54,553 nt of DNA from an uncultured Eubacteriales bacterium (GCA_900316755.1 ONED01000026.1:1-54553), one strand, 5' to 3'. Shown: positions 1-8,341, numbered from the stretch's first letter. Notes: generated by a model from the letters alone, not told the origin. Numbers and translations are program-made.

Positions 1-36
1 GATTAGATTGAAATAATAACATTGGAGGGTAGGAGT

Positions 37-729
37 ATGCCAAGACAAAAGAAAAAACCAAATTACAATCCTGAAGACACGATGTGTCAACTTATGGATG
101 AAGTTTCAGGCTTATATTTATCAGCAGAAGGGGAAGGGAGTCATTCTATCCGGGAAATTGCAGATGAGTTTGGAATGACCCCACTTAAAATCCGGAAGAT
201 ATTGATTACAGCCGGTGCATTTTCATCTGAGACATGTGACTGGGTTCTGCAATTGAAGAAGATGGGAAAGTCGATTTCTGAGATACAAGAATTGACAGGT
301 CTTGGCAGAGCATCCGTCCATAGTTATTTGCCATACACAAAGAATATCTATAATGCGGAAGAAATGAGTCTGAATGCGGAGCGAATCCGGGTATACAGAC
401 GCAGAAAGGCTGCGGTTGATTCTCTAAGGGAAAGCATAAGGGCGAAAGAGGATATTTTTATACTGGAAGAAAAACTGTGGGAGGCCGTAAAGGCATTTGA
501 AAAATATCCATTTTACACGATGAAGGGACTGCGTTTTACTTATGTGCTGAAGGGGAGAGAACTGTTTGTCAGCAGAAAGGAAAAGAGCATTACCGGTTCA
601 ACTGTGATGCTGGCATTTCGCAAAGCACTGGAACTGCAGCAAAAGGTAAAGGGACCGAAACAGCTTGAAACTTTTGGCGCAAGTTATTTGTACCCGGTGT
701 TCTTGAAAGTTGGGGTAATTGAAGTGTGA
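37..729 (+). CDS. Helix-turn-helix protein, accessory-element type
   Basis: The 230-aa product has a recognisable N-terminal winged/HTH-like region: residues about 35-60 read as an 'IREIADEFGMTPLKIRKIL' helix-turn-helix, followed by a second 'SISEIQELTGLGRASVHSYL' helix pair at about 80-100. The C-terminal half (about 130-230) is a basic and aromatic domain of unknown role. It resembles hypothetical proteins seen on clostridial mobile or accessory DNA (recalled, not searched). I start at ATG 37, because GGAGGG at 24-29 lies 7 nt upstream. A TTG at 22 in the same frame would put the ribosome site inside the gene. The frame remains open after the TGA at 727-729 and encodes a zinc-ribbon-like stretch, so the natural protein may once have been longer. 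DNA binding is inferred from the HTH only. Confidence 0.7.
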   Translation: MPRQKKKPNYNPEDTMCQLMDEVSGLYLSAEGEGSHSIREIADEFGMTPLKIRKILITAGAFSSETCDWVLQLKKMGKSISEIQELTGLGRASVHSYLPYTKNIYNAEEMSLNAERIRVYRRRKAAVDSLRESIRAKEDIFILEEKLWEAVKAFEKYPFYTMKGLRFTYVLKGRELFVSRKEKSITGSTVMLAFRKALELQQKVKGPKQLETFGASYLYPVFLKVGVIEV

Positions 730-835
730 AAAAGGGGGCATATTTGTGTCCGTTGTGGCAGCTGGGATGTATTGTGCACTTGTGGTCGGTTCGCGGGAAG
801 ATGATGCGATGGAAGAGGTGGAGGACGAAGAATAA
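730..835 (+). pseudogene. Zinc-ribbon tail remnant of the HTH gene
   Basis: Directly after the TGA stop of the HTH gene, the same frame reads a short domain with the pattern CxxCGSWDxxCxCG (codons 745-786), a treble-clef or zinc-ribbon-like motif. It ends at TGA 802. A +1 shift then reads an acidic tail (REDDAMEEVEDEE) to a TAA at 833-835. The pattern looks like one C-terminal extension broken by a nonsense codon and a frameshift. A separate 41-aa GTG ORF (726-851) overlaps it in another frame, but its Trp- and Arg-rich product looks like noise. It is unclear whether this tail was ever fused to the HTH protein. Confidence 0.45.
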
Positions 836-859
836 GTTTGGGAAATTTTGAAAATATAA

Positions 860-1284
860 GGTGAAAAAAGTGATGACAACATTTCTTCGTGGAGCGAGGA
901 TGCCATCTGGAATCACTTAAAAAATAAAATTTATGACAGTACAATTACAATTGTTTTGATATCTCCCAATATGAAAGGAGAGACGACACGAAATAATCGT
1001 ACAAGTCATCGAAATGCATTGCTTGCTGTTATTCTACCTGATAAAAGTGGATCGTATGATTATTATAATAAAAACAATCTTTTCCCTATATTGAAGAGCA
1101 ATATTGATAATGGTTATGCTTATGTAGTTGTGCTGTGTGTAAAACAGTAAATTCATTAACAGGATCGTATATTGCATATGTTGATGAAGATACTTTTTTG
1201 GCAAACCCGTTTAAATACATCAATAATGCTTATGATAAGAGTGAAAATGATGCGGCTGGTTACGACTTAACCAAGACTCGATAA
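860..1284 (+). pseudogene. Disrupted TIR-like (ThsB/DUF1863-type) gene
   Basis: The conceptual product begins in mid-domain with 'DDNISSWSEDAIWNHLKNK' and 'STITIVLISPNMKGE', continues with 'NALLAVILPDKSGSYDYY' up to a TAA at 1148-1150, then resumes in another frame with 'SLTGSYIAYVDEDTFLANPFKYINNAY' to TAA 1282-1284. This order (SSWSDDxIW, then IVLISPNM, then LAVVLPD, then xYIDExTFxxNPxKYI) is that of MTH538/DUF1863 TIR-like proteins such as the Thoeris sensor ThsB. The expected start, the Trp-Glu-Ile segment after ISPNM, and a continuous frame are all missing. So it is a 5'-truncated, internally deleted and frameshifted remnant. No ThsA-like partner is present. Confidence 0.65.
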
Positions 1285-1316
1285 AAGCATGAGGGGTTGA
1301 GTGCATTGGAACACAA

Positions 1317-1335
1317 GGTGTCAGGTGCAATAAAT
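1317..1335 (+). repeat. Dispersed 19-bp repeat, copy 1 of 3
   Basis: GGTGTCAGGTGCAATAAAT. Near-identical copies lie at 25107-25125 (one mismatch) and 26173-26191 (one mismatch), all in the same orientation and all in non-coding or decayed DNA. The spacing and context suggest a mobile-element end or remnant, but no transposase is attached. The surrounding gap 1285-1448 holds only a short open stretch (about 27 codons ending at a TGA near 1432) that I cannot identify. Confidence 0.5.
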
Positions 1336-1448
1336 GGTGCCGTGGTCGAAAGTTGTGCAAGCAGAATGTAAGTAACTTATTGAGTGATTACGATAAAACA
1401 GAAGAGGGAAAGTGCAAGCCTATGTTTGCGTGAATTTTGTGATATGCA

Positions 1449-1477
1449 TTGCGGTATTTTTATAAATCCTTTATAAT
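1449..1477 (+). promoter_or_regulatory. Candidate promoter of the darG-darT pair
   Basis: TTGCGG (1449-1454), a 17-nt spacer, then a perfect TATAAT (1472-1477). It lies 37 nt before the darG start and downstream of the TIR remnant. The -35 box is weak and the -10 box is consensus. Confidence 0.55.
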
Positions 1478-1514
1478 AGGGAATAGAAAAATCCTACATG
1501 AAAGAAGGCGTACA

Positions 1515-2360
1515 ATGATTACTTATGTAAAGGGAGATATATTTAGCAGTCCGGCTAAAATTCTTGTAAATGCCGTAAATACCGTTGGAGTTATGGGAAA
1601 AGGAGTGGCTCTGGAGTTTAAAAAACGATATCCTGAGATGTTTCAATCTTATCAGCAGATTTGTCGAGAAGAAAAGTTGACAATCGGGAAACTGTATTTG
1701 TGGAAAGAGTCTGAAAAATGGATTATGCTATTTCCGACAAAAAAGCATTGGCGTTATCCGTCTAAGTTGGAATTTGTGGAGCAGGGATTACAGACCTTTG
1801 TTAACAATTGGGATAAGTTTGGGGCAGATTCTATTGCATTTCCGAGATTAGGATGCGGTAACGGCGGTTTGGACTGGGCATTAGTGCAGCCTTTGATGGA
1901 AAAGTATTTGAAGAATCTTCCAATGCAGATATATGTGTATGTAGACAACTATAATGATCCGCTTCCGGAACATGAGAATATTAGCGAGATGGAAAAGTGG
2001 TTATCCGGAGAAAGAGATTTGGAAGGATATGAAAAGTTCAGGCAGGCGCTTAAGAATTATTTGCAAAAGAATAACAAAGGAGTCTTACATGGGCAGCAGA
2101 TTTGTGCAGGAAAAGAAGAGAGTGTGTTGCTGACCATCGGAGAGACAGAGTTGTCGGAAGAACAGATTTGTGAGATGTGGAATTTGGTGAAAGATGTAGG
2201 TGTTATTTCGGCAGAGGAATTTCCGTGCGAATATCAAAATGTGGCGTTGCCTTTTTTGAAAATGATGCGTGAAATGAGGTGGGCAAAGAATATATATGCT
2301 TCACATGATGGCACATTTTTTACAAGTGAACCAAATGCTTTTCAGTATGTGGAAAATTAG
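1515..2360 (+). CDS. darG: DarG-like macrodomain ADP-ribosylglycohydrolase antitoxin
   Basis: The 281-aa protein starts with a macro domain (residues about 1-150). The ADP-ribose-binding loops are visible: 'NAVNTVGVMGKGVALEFKK' (residues 19-37) and 'FPRLGCGNGGLDW' (about 111-123). The NTVGVMGKG signature and the following Lys-containing helix place it with the TARG1/DarG class rather than MacroD. In known systems DarG removes ADP-ribose from thymidine in DNA and neutralises DarT. Residues about 150-281 form a second domain with no motif I recognise, perhaps the part that binds the toxin. ATG 1515 is chosen over the upstream frame opening because AAAGAAGG (1501-1508) sits 6 nt before it. The toxin gene follows 2 nt after the stop, so the pair is co-transcribed. 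Antitoxin-first is the reverse of the usual darT-darG order. Confidence 0.85.
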   Translation: MITYVKGDIFSSPAKILVNAVNTVGVMGKGVALEFKKRYPEMFQSYQQICREEKLTIGKLYLWKESEKWIMLFPTKKHWRYPSKLEFVEQGLQTFVNNWDKFGADSIAFPRLGCGNGGLDWALVQPLMEKYLKNLPMQIYVYVDNYNDPLPEHENISEMEKWLSGERDLEGYEKFRQALKNYLQKNNKGVLHGQQICAGKEESVLLTIGETELSEEQICEMWNLVKDVGVISAEEFPCEYQNVALPFLKMMREMRWAKNIYASHDGTFFTSEPNAFQYVEN

Positions 2361-2362
2361 GG

Positions 2363-2869
2363 GTGAAAATATTGACTTACAAAGATATACTAAATGAACA
2401 GCAAAATATACTTAGGAAAGATTTGAGTTGGTGGCCCAATTTTTTGTACCATTTTACGGATGTTCATAACGCTTCAAGTATTTTGTACAACGGCTGGATC
2501 TATAGCAGAGAAGAAGCAGAGAAACAAAAAATTATGGTAAGTGATATTAATGCATCTTGTCCGGTGCCGATTTTTTTCTGTTTGAATGCCAGTGCCGTAT
2601 TAGAGTATGAGGGAACAAAATTTGCAGAGAGAGGGATAGCAGGGCATAGAAGTGATATCAAAAATGGAGTGGAAGAATTTCAAAAATTGCAGTTTCGGAA
2701 GATTTATCATGAAGGTCCAATGGGAATGGAGCATGATATCACAGAATATCGGCATTCGGAAGTGATTCGGGAAGGAGGATTTCCGGTTGAACCTTTTTTG
2801 CAGTGTATTTTGTGTCGGACTCAGGCGGAGCGAGAAACATTAATGTTTTTGTCGAAGATGGACGATTAA
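2363..2869 (+). CDS. darT: DarT-like DNA ADP-ribosyltransferase toxin, 3' frameshifted
   Basis: The 168-aa product carries the DarT/DUF4433 hallmarks: 'LYHFTDVHNASSIL' near residue 30 (the H-x-T NAD-binding strand), then 'YRHSEVI' with the candidate catalytic Glu near residue 132, and 'ILCRTQAERETLM' near 150. DarT enzymes attach ADP-ribose to thymidine in single-stranded DNA. The GTG start follows darG by 2 nt; an in-frame TTG at 2372, behind AGGGGTGA, is an alternative. The last residues (SKMDD) look like frameshift product: the +1 frame, overlapping from about 2845, continues as a well-formed beta-rich domain to 3138. The core fold including the catalytic Glu is intact, so residual activity cannot be excluded. 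Loss of the C-terminal part suggests the toxin is weakened or dead. Confidence 0.75.
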   Translation: MKILTYKDILNEQQNILRKDLSWWPNFLYHFTDVHNASSILYNGWIYSREEAEKQKIMVSDINASCPVPIFFCLNASAVLEYEGTKFAERGIAGHRSDIKNGVEEFQKLQFRKIYHEGPMGMEHDITEYRHSEVIREGGFPVEPFLQCILCRTQAERETLMFLSKMDD

Positions 2870-3138
2870 ATCTCAACTTTAATGACATTGAGCAGAGGAC
2901 GAATGCTAGTCAAGATGATTTGGAATTGGAATTAGATGTGGATTTGATTTATAAAAAAAGGAATGGAAGGATTGTGAATGTGAATAGAATGATTACTGCT
3001 ATCAATTATAATACAGTTCGCTCCAGAACAATTATTTTAAAGCCGGATATAGATTACGACGTATTAGGTGTTCAGGTTTGGATAGATGGGGTATCTATGT
3101 ATGAGAACGAAATTGGTGTGGCAAATGAGTTGTTTTAA
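2845..3138 (+). pseudogene. Out-of-frame C-terminal remnant of darT
   Basis: In the +1 frame relative to darT, the sequence reads 'VFVEDGRLNLNFND' and then about 80 further residues rich in alternating hydrophobic and charged positions (beta-strand-like), ending at TAA 3136-3138. A separate start with a ribosome site is not evident; the open frame extends back to a TTG at 2803 inside darT. The simplest reading is the original C-terminal half of the toxin, detached by a frameshift at about 2842-2850, possibly with loss of intervening sequence. It could also be an independent small gene, but its position and absence of a start argue against that. Confidence 0.5.
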
Positions 3139-3214
3139 AATTTATGATGCTTGCAGTCAAATAAAAGATATTACAAAAAAACCATCAAAATCCCCGTCCC
3201 TTTTGCATAAGTAC

Positions 3215-3243
3215 AGGCAGCTAGTGATTTGGCTGCCTTTTTT
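3215..3243 (+). terminator. Rho-independent terminator after darG-darT
   Basis: AGGCAGC (3215-3221), a 10-nt loop, GCTGCCT (3232-3238), running into TTTTTT (3238-3243). It ends the toxin-antitoxin unit and separates it from the glycan operon. Confidence 0.85.
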
Positions 3244-3281
3244 CTTCCGCAAAACAGAACAAGAGATTTCTCTAATTATAT

Positions 3282-3311
3282 CTGTCATGAAAAGGAAAGT
3301 TGTGGTATGAT
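3282..3311 (+). promoter_or_regulatory. Candidate promoter of the first glycan operon
   Basis: CTGTCA (3282-3287), an 18-nt spacer, TATGAT (3306-3311). It is placed 34 nt upstream of the VanZ start, immediately after the preceding terminator. Confidence 0.5.
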
Positions 3312-3345
3312 ATAAAATATTCCAAGGAAAAAGTAGGGAATTTCT

Positions 3346-4356
3346 ATGATAGGTAGTTTGTGGAGATGTTTTTGGGGATATGTGAAAATAAATATTCCCG
3401 GATTTATATGGGTGTTTGCCTTTGCACCGGTGTTTTGGTTTCTTTATGGAGCACTGCGCAAAAAGGGATATACGAAGCAGCATGAAAACAGTAGGCGGGA
3501 AGCTCTTTGCAGGGGGCTTCTCTGCTTTTCCTGCTCCCTTATTTTTGTGATGACCCTGTTTGGCAGGACAAGCGGAGGGGGAGGCTTTCGATTGGCGCCT
3601 TTTGTGTCTTATCGGATGGCTCTCAGTGAAAATAATGTGGAGCTGCTATTGCAGATTTTGGCTAATATAGCGATGTATGTGCCGATTGGAGGTTTCTTGC
3701 CATATTGTTTTAAGCTATTTGAGAAAGGAAGATACACGCTGCTTGCCGTACTGTGTTGCTCTGTGAGCATTGAACTTTTGCAGGGACTCCTTAGCATAGG
3801 TCTTTTTGAAACCGATGATATTTTTGGCAATGTTTTGGGAGCAACGATTGGTTTTGGATTCTATCAGATGGCAGGGCATATGAAGCCCCGATGGAACAAG
3901 ACGGGAATGGTCTGCCTGCTTTTGACTTTGATTTGGGCAGGCGTCATTTTTTCATTTTCCATGCAGCCGGCAGCCGCCTCCAGTAAAGTGAGTACGGGTT
4001 TTGGACGTTGGCTCGCAGAGACTTTTTTTCCGTGGTTTGCGGACAGGCTGGATACTATGCCGCAGGAGCAATTCGAGTTTTTTCATCACTTGTTACGAAA
4101 ATGCGGACATTTTTCAGAGTACTTGGTTCTAGGGATACTTGGGACACTTACCGTTTTGCAGACAAATCTACGATATCGGAAGACAAAGGCGGCTTCCTTT
4201 TGTGTGTTGGTGGCATCGGTGGATGAGACCATCCAGTTGTCTGTCGGTGGACGTTCGGGACAGATTTCAGATGTGGTGCTGGACAGCTTAGGAGCGATGA
4301 CAGGAATCGCATTGGTAATAATGCTAGTTCTTCTTGCGAAAAAAAAGGCACTATGA
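3346..4356 (+). CDS. Double VanZ-domain membrane protein
   Basis: The 336-aa polytopic protein appears to contain two VanZ-like domains in tandem. The first (about 40-170) includes 'NIAMYVPIGGFLPY', 'SIELLQGL' and 'TDDIFGNVLGATIGF'. The second (about 180-335) includes 'FSFSMQPAAASS', 'KCGHFSEYLVLGILG', 'DETIQLSVGGRSGQISDVVLD' and 'LGAMTGIAL'. VanZ proteins give low-level teicoplanin resistance by an unknown route; most chromosomal homologues sit in surface-glycan loci and have no proven function. It is the first gene of an operon ending at the terminator at 9491-9536, and its stop overlaps a possible ATG of the next gene. Transport or lipid-glycan modification is only inferred from context. 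Confidence 0.8.
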   Translation: MIGSLWRCFWGYVKINIPGFIWVFAFAPVFWFLYGALRKKGYTKQHENSRREALCRGLLCFSCSLIFVMTLFGRTSGGGGFRLAPFVSYRMALSENNVELLLQILANIAMYVPIGGFLPYCFKLFEKGRYTLLAVLCCSVSIELLQGLLSIGLFETDDIFGNVLGATIGFGFYQMAGHMKPRWNKTGMVCLLLTLIWAGVIFSFSMQPAAASSKVSTGFGRWLAETFFPWFADRLDTMPQEQFEFFHHLLRKCGHFSEYLVLGILGTLTVLQTNLRYRKTKAASFCVLVASVDETIQLSVGGRSGQISDVVLDSLGAMTGIALVIMLVLLAKKKAL

Positions 4357-4388
4357 TACACTTTAAGAGGAATGAATGGAGAGCAGGT

Positions 4389-5630
4389 ATGAACGAAAAG
4401 TTTTTGGAAGCATTGGGAGCTGCCCTGCGAAAAGAGACGGTATCGTGGACAAAAGTATCAAGAACAGAATGGCAGGAACTGTTTCAAATTGCTTCAAAGC
4501 AGCAGGTGCTGCCCCTGATATATGAGGCGGTATGTAAGTGCCTGGCGGCAAAAAAAGAGCCGGAATTATTGAAAGCGTGCAGCAATAGAGTAATGGGAGA
4601 AGTGGCGAGACAAGTGATGAAAACCAGCGACTTCTTATCGTTGTACCCTCGAATTTGCTCGGAGGGGGGGTGCTTACCTTTAGTAATGAAGGGATTAATC
4701 TGCCGCAATTTATATCTGACGCCTAACACCAGACCATCTTTAGATGAAGATATTCTGATTTCGGAAGCCTGTTTTCCGAAAGTGCATCAGGTACTGATTC
4801 AAGAAGGAATGCGCCTGATGAAGCCGGAGGAAAATCCGGATAAAACATACGAAGTGTCTTATGTGAAGAAAGGTACGTTTTTGTATCTGGAAGTACATAA
4901 GCATTTGTTTGCGGAGGATTCAGAGACTATTGGAGATTTCAACGGGTTTTTCGAAGGGGTGTTTACCCGAGCAATACAGGAAACAATTCAGGGTGTTCCG
5001 ATATGGACGATGGGATATACGGATCACTTGTTTTATCTGATTTGTCATGCAGTGAAACATTTTCTGCATTCCGGTGTGGGAGTCCGTCAAGTGTGCGACA
5101 TTGTTCTTTTTGCAAACGCACATGGGGCGGAGGTGGACTGGAATCTGGTGTATCAAAATTGTCAAAAAATTCATGCAGAAAAACTGGTTGCTGCAATTTT
5201 TAAAATAGGGAAAATCTATTTTGGATTTGACGCAGAAAAAGCGTGCTATCCATCCAAATGGCAGGCAATCGAAACCGATGAAAAAGCGTTGCTTTATGAT
5301 ATGCTGGAAGGCGGGATTACGGGAAATGCCGAGAAGAACCGGTTGCACAGCAGTTCCATTACGATGAATGCTGTAAATGCGCAAAAAAAGGGAAAGCGAG
5401 TGAGACATGCAATTTTTAAGAGCATTTTCCCGGCTTTGAAATATATGGAAGGAAAGTATCCTTATTTGGAGAAAAAACCTTATCTGCTTCCGGTCGCATG
5501 GCTGGATCGGATTATCCAATATGGGAAATGGGCATATCGGTCACCAAAGAATCATCCTGCCAGAAGTATTGAGATTGCGAATCGGCGCATTGCCTTAATG
5601 AAGCAATACGGGATTATAGAGAAGAATTAG
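4389..5630 (+). CDS. PF14907-type nucleotidyltransferase-like protein, copy 1
   Basis: The 413-aa soluble protein belongs to the 'uncharacterised nucleotidyltransferase' group (NTP_transf_5). The diagnostic segment is 'MKGLICRNLYLTPNTRPSLD' followed by DEDILI (about 117-122), where the acidic cluster would hold metal in a polymerase-beta-like fold. A conserved 'HLFYLICHAVKHFLHSGVGV' helix lies near residue 225, and basic C-terminal segments follow. I start at ATG 4389 because GGAGAG at 4378-4383 sits 5 nt before it; ATG 4353, overlapping the VanZ stop, is the alternative. Its paralogue follows directly. Family members are common in capsule loci, but the nucleotide and the acceptor are unknown. 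Confidence 0.75.
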   Translation: MNEKFLEALGAALRKETVSWTKVSRTEWQELFQIASKQQVLPLIYEAVCKCLAAKKEPELLKACSNRVMGEVARQVMKTSDFLSLYPRICSEGGCLPLVMKGLICRNLYLTPNTRPSLDEDILISEACFPKVHQVLIQEGMRLMKPEENPDKTYEVSYVKKGTFLYLEVHKHLFAEDSETIGDFNGFFEGVFTRAIQETIQGVPIWTMGYTDHLFYLICHAVKHFLHSGVGVRQVCDIVLFANAHGAEVDWNLVYQNCQKIHAEKLVAAIFKIGKIYFGFDAEKACYPSKWQAIETDEKALLYDMLEGGITGNAEKNRLHSSSITMNAVNAQKKGKRVRHAIFKSIFPALKYMEGKYPYLEKKPYLLPVAWLDRIIQYGKWAYRSPKNHPARSIEIANRRIALMKQYGIIEKN

Positions 5631-5645
5631 GGACAGACAGAAATT

Positions 5646-6866
5646 ATGGAACGTCAAGTAAAGAATTTTTTAGAAATTATCAAATATGCAATACACAATC
5701 CGGAGAGAGAAGGACTTCCGGAACTGATGGAACCGGTGGACTTTCATGGGCTGGCAATGCTGGCGAAAAAGCACAATCTGTATCCTCTGTTTCATGAGGT
5801 GATATGCAGGTTTCCGGAATATCGGAATCAGCCGGACTATGAACAAAATGTGTATCTTGCGATGACGATGCTGGCGCAGCAGGTTAAAAAAACGGATGCT
5901 TTTTTGAAGCTGTATCGGGCTTTTCTGGCTGCAAATCTGCATCCGATTGTGATGAAAGGGATTATTTGCCGGCAATTATATGGAAAGTATGGAGAGTATC
6001 GGCCCTCCGGCGATGAAGATATCCTGGTCCGGAAAGAGGAGTTTTTTCAGGTGAAGGCTGTTCTGGAAGAAATGGGATATGAGTGTGAGCGCCCGGATGT
6101 GACAGAAGCACAGTTGGAGTTATTACAGGAAGTTGCATTTTACGAGAAAGAAAGCCGATTTTTGATAGAAGTACATACAAATGTGATGGGACATGAGAAT
6201 GAATTGCGCACCCGGATGGGAGATTGTTTTCAAAATGTATTTGCAAATGCAAGAGTCTGCGAGGTGAGCGAGGTGCCGCTTACGACGATGTCCCATACGG
6301 AGCATTATCTGTTTCTGGTGCTGCACGCGTTTAAACATTTTACGTTAAACGGGGTAGGGGTACGCCAGATGATGGATATCCTGCTTTATCAGGAACAATT
6401 CGGAACAGAAATTGACTGGGAATATGTGGAGACTGCGTTGCGGGAAAATCATGCAGCCGGGTATCTGGGAGATCTTCAGTATATCGGCATGACTTATCTG
6501 GGATGCTCCCTTCCGATTCGGTATGAAACCTGCGCCCCGGAAAACCTGTTGGAAGATATGGTGGAAGTAGGCGTGTTTGGCAAGCGGGGAGAAGCGGATG
6601 AACTGGCGGGTCGTATCAATTTAAATAGCAAGGGAGGAAAACAATCTGCTATTTGGACATGGATTCGTGCCGGTTTTCCAAGCAGGGAATTCATGATCAA
6701 TAAGGCTCCGCATTTGAGGGAGAAACCATGGCTGCTTCCGGTGGAATGGTTGAAACGCTGGGGCAGATTTTTGAAAAAGACCAAAAAATACGACGGTAAT
6801 CTGATGATGGACGGTATGAAAAAGAGCCGGAAGCGTATGGAATTACTGAGGAAATACGGGTTGTAA
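5646..6866 (+). CDS. PF14907-type nucleotidyltransferase-like protein, copy 2
   Basis: The 406-aa paralogue of the preceding gene has the same order of blocks: 'KGIICRQLYGKYGEYRPSGD' with the DEDILV acidic motif near residue 123, 'EVHTNVMGHE', 'HAFKHFTLNGVGVRQMMDIL', and the closing 'KPWLLPVEWLKRW' segment that copy 1 also has as 'KPYLLPVAWLDRI'. The copies are clearly diverged, so the duplication is not recent, and both keep the acidic motif. The pair may have different specificities or form a heteromer. It lies 15 nt after copy 1 and 19 nt before the initiating sugar transferase, which suggests a role in priming or modifying the lipid-linked glycan. Confidence 0.75.
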   Translation: MERQVKNFLEIIKYAIHNPEREGLPELMEPVDFHGLAMLAKKHNLYPLFHEVICRFPEYRNQPDYEQNVYLAMTMLAQQVKKTDAFLKLYRAFLAANLHPIVMKGIICRQLYGKYGEYRPSGDEDILVRKEEFFQVKAVLEEMGYECERPDVTEAQLELLQEVAFYEKESRFLIEVHTNVMGHENELRTRMGDCFQNVFANARVCEVSEVPLTTMSHTEHYLFLVLHAFKHFTLNGVGVRQMMDILLYQEQFGTEIDWEYVETALRENHAAGYLGDLQYIGMTYLGCSLPIRYETCAPENLLEDMVEVGVFGKRGEADELAGRINLNSKGGKQSAIWTWIRAGFPSREFMINKAPHLREKPWLLPVEWLKRWGRFLKKTKKYDGNLMMDGMKKSRKRMELLRKYGL

Positions 6867-6885
6867 AGGGAAAAGAGGAATTGTT

Positions 6886-8337
6886 ATGTATAAAAAATCG
6901 TCGAGTGGATGGTTAAAACACTATGACTTTATTATACTGGATTTATTATGTCTGCAGTTGGCATTTATACTGGCGAATGTCGCAAGGCATGGATTTCATA
7001 ATCCATATCAAAATGAATTGTACTGCAGTATGGCTGTGTTTGTGATGGTGGCAGATATGGCCGTCATCTTTTTCTATGAGACCTTCAGTGGGGTGCTAAA
7101 AAGGGGATACTATAAAGAGTTTACGAAAACGGTGAAGCATTCTGCACTGGTCGAGGGATGCACGGTGATTTTTCTCTTTAGCGCAAAGGAAGGAGAGAAT
7201 TATTCCCGTCTGGCATTGTACCTGATGTGGCTGTTTTATGTCATACTTTCTTATGGGGTGCGGATTTTTTGGAAATTTCACTTGCGGCATGGGAGAACGT
7301 CGGAACAAAAGAATTCGCTCCTTATCGTGACTTCCACGGGGGCTGCGGAAGAAGTGGTAAAAAATGTTCGGGATGAGGAAACGATTGCATATACGATTTC
7401 CGGGATTGTGATTCTGGATGCGGATTGGAAAGGAAAATTCATTTTAGGATTTCCGGTGGTGTCGGATGCACAGGGCTGTGCCACTTATGTGTGCAGGCAC
7501 TGGGTGGATGAAGTGCTGATAAATCCGGCTCCGGGGGTTTCTTATCCACAGGAAATGGTTGATAATCTTACGGAAACCGGCGTGACGGTGCATGAAAATC
7601 TTGCGAAGCTTTCCGAAACAAGGGGAAGAAAGCAACTGGTGGAAAAAATAGGAGATTATACGGTGCTTACCACCAGTATTAATAATGTTTCCCAGAAACA
7701 GGCTTTTATGAAGCGTGGGTTGGACATTGCGGGCGGAATGGTGGGATGCCTTCTGACCGGCATTTTCGCTTTGGTTTTGGGTCCGGCAATCTACTTTGCG
7801 TCACCGGGCCCGATTTTCTTCTCACAGACCCGTGTCGGAAAAAATGGCAAGAAATTTAAGATATATAAGTTCCGCAGTATGTATATGGATGCGGAGGAAC
7901 GAAAAAAAGAGTTGATGGAACAGAACCGCATGCAGGACGGAATGATGTTTAAAATGGAGTTCGACCCGAGGATTATCGGAAACCGGATTCTGCCGGACGG
8001 TACACAAAAGACCGGAATCGGGGACTTCATCCGAAGGACAAGCATGGACGAATTTCCACAGTTTTGGAATGTATTAAAGGGAGACATGTCTCTTGTGGGG
8101 ACGCGTCCGCCGACTCTGGATGAATGGGAAAAGTATGAGCTTCATCATCGGGCCAGACTCGCTATAAAACCGGGAATCACCGGGCTGTGGCAGGTCAGCG
8201 GAAGGAGTAAGATTACGGATTTTGAAGAGGTTGTGAAACTGGATACGCAGTATATCAACGAGTGGAGCATGGGCATGGACCTTCGAATTTTGTGTAAGAC
8301 GGTGCTGGCACTGGTGAAACGGGACGGAGCGATGTAG
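6886..8337 (+). CDS. Polyprenyl-phosphate sugar-1-phosphate transferase
   Basis: The 483-aa integral membrane enzyme has the WbaP/CpsE architecture. Four N-terminal membrane helices (about 10-125) are followed by a CoA-binding-like central region (about 135-235) and a C-terminal bacterial sugar transferase domain (about 275-483). That domain shows 'KRGLDIAGGMVG', the membrane re-entrant segment, 'SPGPIFFSQTRVGKNGKKF', 'KFRSMYMDAE', 'RRTSMDEFPQFWNVL', 'LVGTRPP' and 'KPGITGLWQVSGR'. It should transfer a hexose-1-phosphate from a UDP-sugar to undecaprenyl phosphate, starting the repeat unit. It is the only such enzyme in the window, so it probably primes the polysaccharide assembled by 10646-22809 even though it sits in a separate operon. 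Confidence 0.92.
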   Translation: MYKKSSSGWLKHYDFIILDLLCLQLAFILANVARHGFHNPYQNELYCSMAVFVMVADMAVIFFYETFSGVLKRGYYKEFTKTVKHSALVEGCTVIFLFSAKEGENYSRLALYLMWLFYVILSYGVRIFWKFHLRHGRTSEQKNSLLIVTSTGAAEEVVKNVRDEETIAYTISGIVILDADWKGKFILGFPVVSDAQGCATYVCRHWVDEVLINPAPGVSYPQEMVDNLTETGVTVHENLAKLSETRGRKQLVEKIGDYTVLTTSINNVSQKQAFMKRGLDIAGGMVGCLLTGIFALVLGPAIYFASPGPIFFSQTRVGKNGKKFKIYKFRSMYMDAEERKKELMEQNRMQDGMMFKMEFDPRIIGNRILPDGTQKTGIGDFIRRTSMDEFPQFWNVLKGDMSLVGTRPPTLDEWEKYELHHRARLAIKPGITGLWQVSGRSKITDFEEVVKLDTQYINEWSMGMDLRILCKTVLALVKRDGAM

Positions 8338-8341
8338 AAAC

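Noticed and set aside
727-729. TGA read as selenocysteine in the HTH-zinc-ribbon frame
   Set aside because: No SECIS-like hairpin was evident directly downstream, and a second lesion (frameshift near 790) points to decay.
860-1284. A complete Thoeris system
   Set aside because: The TIR-like gene is broken and there is no ThsA-like gene in the window.
4920-5519. A 199-codon minus-strand frame inside the first PF14907 gene
   Set aside because: The plus-strand protein is homologous along its length to its paralogue downstream, so the antisense frame is a shadow.
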